This document shows, in pieces, positions 24,984-30,963 of a DNA stretch of 30,963 nucleotides (position 1 is the first letter of the stretch; the number at the start of each line of letters is the position of its first letter). Under the pieces are notes generated by a model. That model was not told the origin of the DNA. It did no database searches and worked only from the letters and a program-made list of their open reading frames with translations. The translations under genes and the position numbers were made by a program. Origin of the DNA: Candidatus Martarchaeota archaeon (GTDB lineage: Archaea > Micrarchaeota > Micrarchaeia > Micrarchaeales > Micrarchaeaceae); assembly GCA_023474155.1 (NCBI GenBank), contig JAMCYJ010000002.1, forward strand, positions 1 through 30,963, written 5' to 3'.

Positions 24984-25017
24984 CGCGAAAGCCCGCGCGC
25001 CTTAGCGGCGGGAAGAT
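24984..25017 (+). repeat. Orphan IS605-type right-end hairpin
   Basis: The sequence from AAGCCCGC (24989-24996) through GCGGGAAGATG (25008-25018) nearly matches the right end of the TnpB element at 14551-14581 read on its own strand. The stem CCCGC/GCGGG, the single bulged base, the inner CGC/GCG pairs and the four-base loop (CTTA here, TTTA there) are all the same. No tnpB or left end is adjacent. It is either a relic of a deleted element or a non-autonomous end. Confidence 0.65.
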
Positions 25018-25071
25018 GCCCCTGCCATAAAAAGGTCCTTCCAGCATTCTATTCTATTTCTAGAGGTATAA

Positions 25072-25112
25072 AAATTATCCGCCTATAGGATTATCTTATA
25101 ATAAGATAATTA
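25072..25112. repeat. 41-bp direct repeat, copy 1 (downstream of the ATPase gene)
   Basis: Identical to copy 2 at 39 of 41 positions. It contains the palindrome CCTATAGG (25082-25089), the near-adjacent 9-bp arms ATTATCTTA and TAAGATAAT around TAA, and outer arms AATTATC/GATAATT. It ends 6 bp from the stop codon of the ATPase gene. Confidence 0.9.
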
Positions 25113-25118
25113 ATATAA

Positions 25119-26507
25119 TTATTTGCGCTTGAATGCTGCTGCAACGCCTTCCTGCACTATTTTTTTAGCGTTAAAAAGCAGGACATCGGATTCCTCTTTT
25201 ATGCCAAAATCTGATCTGGAGAATAAAACCCATTTTATCTGCTTTTTTGTTTTTATGGCTTTTGAGGATTTTTTAAGGCGCTCCAGCTCTTTTGCGCCGA
25301 CACTTTTTGCGCTCCATTTGCATTCGCCTATATACAGATTGGAGTCTGTCTCGATAACAAGATCTATTTCGCGCTGCTCGTATTCGCCTTTTTCTATTTC
25401 CACGCTTCCCCACCATTTATTAACTTTAAGTATCCTCTCGCCGTTTTTTTGGAGAAATAATGATAGGAAATCCGCGCAGAGCAATTCAAACCTTTTGCTG
25501 ACAAAAACATCTATTTCTACGCTTGACGGCGGATGCATTTTACCATAGACATTAGCAAACCAAAAAGCAAGCAAATTGTCATCAATTAGGTAGAGGCCTT
25601 TTTTGCTTTTGATCGGATTTTGCCCGAACGGCACTATCCTGCGTATTAATTTAAAATCGCGTTGAAGCGCCATAATATATTTTGACAGCGTTGTCTGCGC
25701 TATTCCTATTTTGCCTGCTATTTCTCCTATGGAAACCGAGCCATAGCCGATCGCTTCCAGAATAGAGAAATATTTTTTGTACGCAGAACCGAATTCCTGC
25801 CTGAGTATATCCTGGCCCTCATCGTTGAGTTGGCCGAGCCCGAAGAAAAAAGAATTTACGGCATCGATATTGCCTCGCAGCGACTGTTTTTGCATTAATT
25901 CATAGTAATAGGGGATGCCGCCGAAAATACAATAATTCCTAATAGCCTCTACAGGATCTAATATATTCAGGCTTTCTTGCTGGATTTTCCAGATAATCCC
26001 TTGCTCGAGGGGCCTTAACACTATTTTGAGGGACGCCCTGTTGAACAATGGCGCTTTCTGCTTAGTAAATATCTTATCCATCATGCCAGTGTAGGATCCT
26101 GAAAAAAATAATACCTTGTCTGTTTTATCTTTATAAACATCCCAAAGCCGCTGCAATTCAAAAGGTATCGATGGATTTACCTCTAAAAAATTCGGAAATT
26201 CATCGACATACAGCAAACGGAACTTTGACTTGGTAAAAAAATATTCAAACGCATCTTTAACAGAATTAAAAATGGGCTTATAACCGTCCGCTAAAACTTC
26301 TGCAAGATCCGCGGCAACCTGTTTTTCTTCCTTAGGGACAATGAACGACGTTAAGCCCCGCCTTGTTTTTAGGAATTCATCCACCAGCCTGCTCTTGCCA
26401 ATTCTGCGCCTGCCGGTTATGATTACCATTGATGATGCAGGCTGTTTCAGCGCATTGCCCAAAGCAGAAAGCTCTTTCTCGCGATCATAGAATTTCAAAT
26501 TATCCAC
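25119..26507 (-). CDS. Archaeal AAA-type ATPase with a DUF234 nuclease-like C-terminus
   Basis: A 462-residue member of the archaeal ATPase family (STAND/AAA-like) whose physiological role is unknown. Walker A GRRRIGKS lies at 32-39, Walker B LLYVDEF at 98-104 and sensor-like FFSGS at 134-138. A winged-helix region (about 255-295) contains SIGEIAGKIGIAQTTLSKY. The C-terminal DUF234 region has D382 in REIDLVIE and E395-C-K397 in YIGECKW, matching a PD-(D/E)xK nuclease core. The start is GTG at 26507, which sits inside one of two 41-bp direct repeats that bracket the gene. Family members are often multicopy and patchily distributed in archaea. A nucleic-acid or mobile-element role is plausible but unproven. 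Confidence 0.88.
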   Translation of the reverse strand: MDNLKFYDREKELSALGNALKQPASSMVIITGRRRIGKSRLVDEFLKTRRGLTSFIVPKEEKQVAADLAEVLADGYKPIFNSVKDAFEYFFTKSKFRLLYVDEFPNFLEVNPSIPFELQRLWDVYKDKTDKVLFFSGSYTGMMDKIFTKQKAPLFNRASLKIVLRPLEQGIIWKIQQESLNILDPVEAIRNYCIFGGIPYYYELMQKQSLRGNIDAVNSFFFGLGQLNDEGQDILRQEFGSAYKKYFSILEAIGYGSVSIGEIAGKIGIAQTTLSKYIMALQRDFKLIRRIVPFGQNPIKSKKGLYLIDDNLLAFWFANVYGKMHPPSSVEIDVFVSKRFELLCADFLSLFLQKNGERILKVNKWWGSVEIEKGEYEQREIDLVIETDSNLYIGECKWSAKSVGAKELERLKKSSKAIKTKKQIKWVLFSRSDFGIKEESDVLLFNAKKIVQEGVAAAFKRK

Positions 26508-26537
26508 CTATAGGATTATCTTATAATAGGATAATTA
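26497..26537. repeat. 41-bp direct repeat, copy 2 (overlapping the ATPase start)
   Basis: This copy covers the first codons and the leader of the ATPase gene. Its outer arms AATTATCC/GGATAATT form a perfect 8-bp inverted repeat. It differs from copy 1 at two positions. A TATA-like TTTAAATA lies just outside it (26538-26545 on the minus strand), so the repeat covers the likely transcription start and could serve as an operator. Confidence 0.9.
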
Positions 26538-27097
26538 TTTAAATATTTTCTTAAAATGCCTGCGCAGACGATCCCCGCGGCGAGCGCAAGCTCAACGCTC
26601 TTCAAAATAAGAGACCGCTGCCATTTTTATCCCTGCAAGAAGGAAAACTTAAACGCGCCTAGCGGAAACACTGCACGCCTTTGCTGGCAGTTTGTTTATA
26701 TTAACGGTTTCAATGCAACGCTTGCGCTGTTAAGCATATACCTGCCGCTAAATTTTAGCCGATCAGTGTTTTTTAAAAGAACATTTAAATACCTTTATGT
26801 TGTAATTAATATTTACTTTTGATATTCGGCACATGCCGGCGCTGCTGGAGATGGTGCGGGATTATTGTCAGTATTAATTAATTGATTATTCACTACCGAT
26901 TGTCTTTAATGTAACTTTGATCCTTATCCTGACGGCACGCGCAACGGGCCTTGCGCCGCTGGATGAAAATTTCGGATGCAAGGTTACAGGATTCAACCGT
27001 CATATTTATTGTTTTATTGGCATTGCGCAATACGCATGCTTTTGTTGTATTAATTGTTTTGTGATATCCCGCGCTTGCGGGATTGATTGGAAAGGAA
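26538..27097. other. Leader region of the 23S rRNA, no gene recognised
   Basis: This 560-bp stretch shows no convincing protein or tRNA gene; two plus-strand open frames (26556-26822 and 26917 into the rRNA) have no recognisable content. A strong TATA-like TTTAAATA (about 26784-26791) could be the rRNA promoter. A perfect hairpin ATCCCGC-GCTT-GCGGGAT lies at 27066-27083, just before the processing stem. No 16S rRNA or tRNA-Ala, often found here in archaea, is present. Confidence 0.5.
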
Positions 27098-27119
27098 GAA
27101 GATTGAGTAAAATCATCAG
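27089..27119 (+). other. Left arm of the 23S processing stem
   Basis: GAAGATTGAGTA (27098-27109), two unpaired A, then ATCATCAG (27112-27119) pairs perfectly with 29948-29967 on the far side of the 23S gene. Further purine-rich bases upstream (27089-27097) extend the stem with the pyrimidines after 29967. Such stems bring pre-23S ends together for cleavage. Confidence 0.85.
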
Positions 27120-29947
27120 AAAATTTAAACCACCTAGGGAATGGCTAGGCTATAGCTGCGATGAAGGCCGCGGCAAGCTGCGAAAAGCCTTGGGTAGCCG
27201 CAAGTCGGGCTTTGAACCAAGGATTGCTGAATTATATGCGCAAGCATAAGCACACCCGGGGAATTGAAATATCTTAGTACCCGGAGGAAAAGAAAGCGAA
27301 AGCGATGCAGTGAGTAATGTGAATGAAAACTGCGGAGGGCAAACCGAATCCCTGCTTGCAAAAGCAGGGAGATGTGGGCAACTGCTTATCCAGAACATGA
27401 GCCGAATCTGCTGGAAAACAGAGTCATAGAGAGTAACAGCCTCGTAGGCGAAGTGCTTCTGGAATTGGTTGCAGAGAGTAATTCTGGACGGTTATTCAGA
27501 ATGAACATGGTGTCATTTAACACTAACCCTAAATATAGGCTATAGACCGATAGCGAACAAGTAGCGCGAGCAAAAGCTGAAAAGAACCTGCAACTGCAGG
27601 ATTGAAAAGATCTGAAACTAGGTGGTGACACGAAGGCGGGGCATGAAAGAGTCGATGGGTGCCGAAGCGGGAATTCGAGAGGATTCAGCGAGGCGCCCGG
27701 ATCAGTGTCCCGTCATTCTTCTTGAAGCAAGAACCAGGGAGTGCATTTATATGGCAAGGAGAAATCCGGAGCGAAAGCAAGAGCCGAAGAGGCAGGGTAT
27801 GAAAATGCCCAAGTCATATATATGCGACCCGAAGCCGCTGTGATCTACGCGCGACCAGGACGAAGTTAAGTTAACACTTAATGGAGGTCCGCAACCTGTC
27901 ATGGCATGTCCTGTTGGGTGAGTTGCGTGTAGCGGCGATATACCATTCGAACGCGGCAATAGCGGGTCCCTTCTGAAGTATCTTTAGGATAGCCTTGGAC
28001 GAGCTTGCATGTGAGGTAGAGCACTGAATAGGGATAACCCGGCGTGAGTCGGGCTCGCTTATCAAACTCCGAATACACATGCTGCGTAGACTCCGGGAGT
28101 CGGCCACGCTGGGTAAGCTAGCGCGGCGAGACTACAAAGATAGTGACTGAGGTTAAGGCCCCAAAATCCTAATTAAGTGTCTTGAAATCTGGAATTTCCA
28201 TAGACAGCTGGGAGGTAGGCTCAGAAGCAGCCATCCTTTAAAAAACGCGTAATAGCGTACCAGTCAAGGAAGTTCTGGGTGAAGATATACGGGGCTAAAT
28301 TAGGTGCCGAGACCCCAGAGTGCGCAAGCACTGGTAAGAAGGCATGTGGCACGGCTAGAAGCATGTTTGAAAAGACATGTGGACCGTGCCTCAGAGAAAA
28401 TCCTGGTATTAGTAATAGCATATATGGGTGAGAATCCCATACGCCGGAAGCACAAGGTTTTCTTCGCAACGCTCGTCAGCGGAGAATTAGGCGATCCTAA
28501 GCCGGATGCCAAACACAAAACCGGCAAAAGGGAAGCTGGTTAATATTCCAGCCCTTGACATGTAGGAATAATGGCAACAAATGGTAGATTTCTGACATTT
28601 GGGGATAGGCTTGCAAATAAGTGCAAATGGCTGCGGAGTTTCGTTATGAAGAGAAGCAGCTAAATGAACCAAAATAGCTGATTTCCTGAGTCCGTGAAAA
28701 AGGAATCTACAACGATCATGTCAATCCGTACCTAGATCTAGTACAAGTGCTGCTGGGTTAAGAGCCCAAGGCGTGACAGAATAACCAATGTTAAGGAACT
28801 CGGCAAAATAGTGGTGTAAGTTTTCGATAAACCATGTCTGCGGATAGGATTCGCAGATATCATTTACTAGGGAACAGCGACTGTTTAGTTAAAACACAAC
28901 TCACTGCAAGTGCGAAAGCATGAGCACAGTGGGTGACGCCTGCTCACCACTAGTACGTGAACGCCCGTTTCAACGGGAATAAGCGCTAGTAAAGAGCGGG
29001 AGTAACTCTGACTCTCTTGAGGTAGCGTAATACCTCGTCACTTAATAGGTGACTTGCATGAATGGCGTAACGACTGTTCCACTGTCTCAACATTGGATCT
29101 GATGAACTTACTACGTGGTGAATATGCCACGATCCCTCAGTGGGAAATGAAGTCTCCATGAAGCTTGACTATAGCCTGTTGCTGCTATAAAGTATGTTAT
29201 ACATAGCGTAAGTGGGAGCGTCGACGCCCGGGCTGCGGCCTTGGCTGAGCAACAATGTAACACCACTTTTAATGTACTTCGTAGCTTACTCGTAAGAGGA
29301 CACCGGCAGGTGGATAGTTAGACTGGACGGTTGCTTTTGATAAGGAAACAAAAGTGACCAATGCTCTGCTTAAATGGTTTGGGAAACCATCTATAAGTTA
29401 AAAGACAAATGCAGGGCTGACTGTATCTCGAAAAGCGTGGGATGCAGACTGGAAACAGGGGCTTAACGAACGTTGGTAGCTCTTTAAATGGGGCTCCAAG
29501 CTGTCAGACAAGTTACTCTGGAGGTAACCGATTCGTCGCGGGTGAGAGTTCACATCGACCTCGCGGTTTGATACATCGATATGGGCCTATGTTATCCTGG
29601 TGGTGCACAAGCCACCAAGGGTTGGACTGCTCGTCCATTAAAAACATACACGAGCTGAGTTAAGTACGTCGCGAGACAGTACGGTAATATCTACTGAGGG
29701 TGTAAATGCCAGAAGGTAAGAACCTTTTAATACGAGAGGAACGAAGGTTCGGCGCCACTAGTGTACCAGTTGTGATTGCACTGCTGGGTAGCCACGCGCC
29801 AATAGGATAAGTCCTGAAAGCATCTAAGGACGAAGCCAGACCTGAAACGAGGCATTATGGCGGTCGCAATAGACGACTTTGATAGGGCATGTGTATATGC
29901 AGGGAGCTTACGCGACCTGCGGGCATTGTGCTACTAAAGCCTGAACC
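27120..29947 (+). rRNA. rrl: 23S ribosomal RNA
   Basis: Large-subunit rRNA, about 2.83 kb, slightly short for archaea. The 5' region has the expected CAAGCTGCGAAAAGCCTTGGG and GGGGAATTGAAATATCTTAG elements (split here for length). Later landmarks: helix 69 (GAGTAACTCTGACTC, 29000-29014), the 2060 region (29149-29156), the P-loop (about 29333-29340), the 2450 region (29523-29530), the 2500 region (29572-29584), the A-loop (29628-29632), the 2585 region (29657-29666) and the sarcin-ricin loop (TACGAGAGGAAC, 29731-29742). Ends are set by the flanking stem and are good to about 10 nt. No intron or homing-endonuclease frame was seen. Several normally near-invariant core bases differ. Stand-alone: no 16S, tRNA or 5S nearby. 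Confidence 0.95.
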
Positions 29948-29979
29948 CTGATGATTACTCAATCTTCTTTCCTTTTTCC
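29948..29979 (+). other. Right arm of the 23S processing stem
   Basis: CTGATGAT (29948-29955) followed by TACTCAATCTTC (29956-29967) is the exact complement of 27112-27119 and 27098-27109, giving a 20-bp stem interrupted only by a two-A bulge on the left. The following TTTCCTTT extends the pairing imperfectly. Confidence 0.85.
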
Positions 29980-30022
29980 TGTCTTTTCTTCTTTCTATCT
30001 TTCTTTCTATTTTTTATATTTT
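29968..30022 (+). terminator. Pyrimidine-rich tract after 23S, likely terminator
   Basis: A stretch of almost only T and C with several runs of four to seven T follows the processing stem directly. Oligo-T tracts are the usual archaeal termination signal. It overlaps the 3' end of the convergent glycosyltransferase gene. Confidence 0.6.
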
Positions 30023-30963
30023 TTTAAAATCTTTAAATATCTTTTCTTAAACTTGTCATAAGTAAAGTTCTGACTGTGCTTCCAAGCGTTATAGCTGAAG
30101 TGCTTATAGTCTTTCATTATCTTGCTTACCAAATCTGGAACTTCATTAATGTCACTGAATAAAAATCCGTTATAGCCATCTTTTACAAGCTCATCCATAG
30201 CTGTTCCTCTGCGAGCCAGAATAGGAAGAGAGTGAGCTTCTGCTTCTATCAAAGGCATATTAAAACCTTCGTGATAAGAATTAGATATATATATGTTTGC
30301 TTGATTCAGTTCTGCTTCAAAGTTTGGAATTTTGCCCGATAGGTTAGCATAATTATTGATATTTGCTTTGAGTGCTTCTTTGTATTGATCTGAAAACTCT
30401 TTTAACTGAATATTATCTCCAAATATTCTTAACTTGATTTTATTCTTGTTTGCCATACCTACGAGTTCTGGAATTCCTTTGTTAAGAGCATATCTACCCC
30501 AAGTAATTAGCTTTGGCTTTGCTGAATAATGCTTTGTATATGGTAAGTTATATTTATGGAATAAAGGTAAAATATGAATGCTCTGCTCTTTAAAACCTAA
30601 ATCTACGAGGTTCTGCTTGATGAACTTGCTTCCAACTATCACAAAAGGATTCATATCTAATATTGCTTGTAACATAGTTTTTGAAAAAATACTAAACTCT
30701 GAAAAATATGAAAGATAAGGATAGGTAATTCCGTGATAAAAGAGAATATCTCCATTATGAAAGTAGCGAAATAAATTATAGAAAGCACCATAGTGCCATA
30801 TTCTTATATCTGCGTTCTCTATCAATTCCTTTGCTAATTTAGGTTTGTAATGTTTTTTTGCATTTAGATATTCTATGAGCCATTTAATTTTATTGTCTAA
30901 ACGAATAAAGCGTGAAGCGAGATAGATTAAACGAGGAATTAGTGGTGTTTTATCGTAGTCGGA
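30007..30963 (-). CDS. Glycosyltransferase family 4-like (GT-B) protein, 5'-partial
   Basis: Transfers a sugar from a nucleotide-sugar donor, probably in surface glycan or glycoprotein assembly. The frame stays open to the window edge (319 codons visible), so the start lies outside; the TTG at 30825 is unlikely to be the true start. The C-terminal Rossmann domain shows LITWGRYALNKGIPELVGMA, LRIFGD and the GT4 donor-site signature EGFNMPLIEAEAHSLPILAR with the E-x7-E pair, followed by a GYNGFLF motif. Base composition is clearly more AT-rich than in the ribosomal genes, so it may belong to an accessory surface-polysaccharide region. Confidence 0.85.
   Translation of the reverse strand, partial: SDYDKTPLIPRLIYLASRFIRLDNKIKWLIEYLNAKKHYKPKLAKELIENADIRIWHYGAFYNLFRYFHNGDILFYHGITYPYLSYFSEFSIFSKTMLQAILDMNPFVIVGSKFIKQNLVDLGFKEQSIHILPLFHKYNLPYTKHYSAKPKLITWGRYALNKGIPELVGMANKNKIKLRIFGDNIQLKEFSDQYKEALKANINNYANLSGKIPNFEAELNQANIYISNSYHEGFNMPLIEAEAHSLPILARRGTAMDELVKDGYNGFLFSDINEVPDLVSKIMKDYKHFSYNAWKHSQNFTYDKFKKRYLKILKKYKK

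Noticed and set aside
26556..26822. 88-codon plus-strand open frame before the 23S rRNA
   Set aside because: No ribosome-binding site, no recognisable motif, and composition unlike the neighbouring genes; better seen as rRNA leader DNA.
26917..27249. 110-codon plus-strand open frame running into the 23S rRNA
   Set aside because: It overlaps the processing stem and the first 130 bases of the 23S gene.
27622..29663. Several open frames on both strands inside the 23S region, checked for an intron-encoded homing endonuclease
   Set aside because: None shows LAGLIDADG or any other motif; they follow conserved rRNA sequence.
1..30963. tRNA genes, 5S rRNA and CRISPR arrays
   Set aside because: I looked for T-loop-like GGTTCGA motifs, 5S-like sequence and regularly spaced repeats and found none that held up; a tRNA with an intron could still be missed by eye.

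Overview
This window is archaeal. It holds an archaeal-type ribosomal protein run (L3-L4-L23-L2-S19-L22-S3, all on the minus strand), L15e, three KEOPS subunits (Pcc1, Kae1, Bud32), an archaeal Nmd3, SecD and an archaeal-style 23S rRNA flanked by a long processing stem. Very tight spacing, overlapping genes, short versions of some proteins, AT-rich TATA-like promoters close to start codons and many lineage-specific small proteins suggest a reduced genome of the DPANN/ARMAN (Micrarchaeota-like) kind. That placement is an inference; no phylogeny was run.

Layout. 1-1250: a small helical protein (+) faces a membrane-anchored coiled-coil protein (-) across nested hairpins. 1324-5988: ribosomal operon, which stops after S3 instead of continuing to L29/S17/L14. 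6329-7396: L15e, a Brix-like protein and Pcc1, all overlapping. 7794-8612: a zinc-finger membrane protein of unknown role. 8639-14457: M20 peptidase, Bud32 and Kae1 (overlapping), a DEAD-box helicase and an M16 zinc protease. 14551-15985: an IS200/IS605-type element with an intact TnpB and a likely omega RNA but no TnpA, abutting a truncated, frameshifted dihydrofolate reductase remnant (15992-16353). 16362-18659: Nmd3 and SecD. 18924-22624: six lineage-specific + strand genes (a HEGTH metalloprotease-like protein, four small helical-repeat proteins, one TM/coiled-coil protein), the best candidate here for an undescribed system. 22963-24511: adenosine deaminase and cytidine deaminase, overlapping (nucleoside salvage). 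24609-24923: a small Tic20/DUF4870-like membrane protein. 24984-25017: an orphan copy of the IS605 right-end hairpin. 25072-26537: an ATPase with a DUF234 nuclease-like C-terminus, bracketed by a 41-bp direct repeat. 27120-29947: a stand-alone 23S rRNA with no linked 16S, tRNA or 5S. 30007 to the end: a glycosyltransferase cut by the window edge.

Functional themes are translation and ribosome assembly (ribosomal proteins, 23S, Brix, Nmd3, helicase), t6A tRNA modification (KEOPS), protein export (SecD), nucleoside salvage, and accessory DNA (the IS element, the orphan hairpin, the repeat-bracketed ATPase, the helical-protein island). The two most notable points are the 23S rRNA, which reads as unusually substituted at peptidyl-transferase, P-loop and sarcin-ricin positions that are normally near-invariant, and the repeat-bracketed ATPase/nuclease gene.
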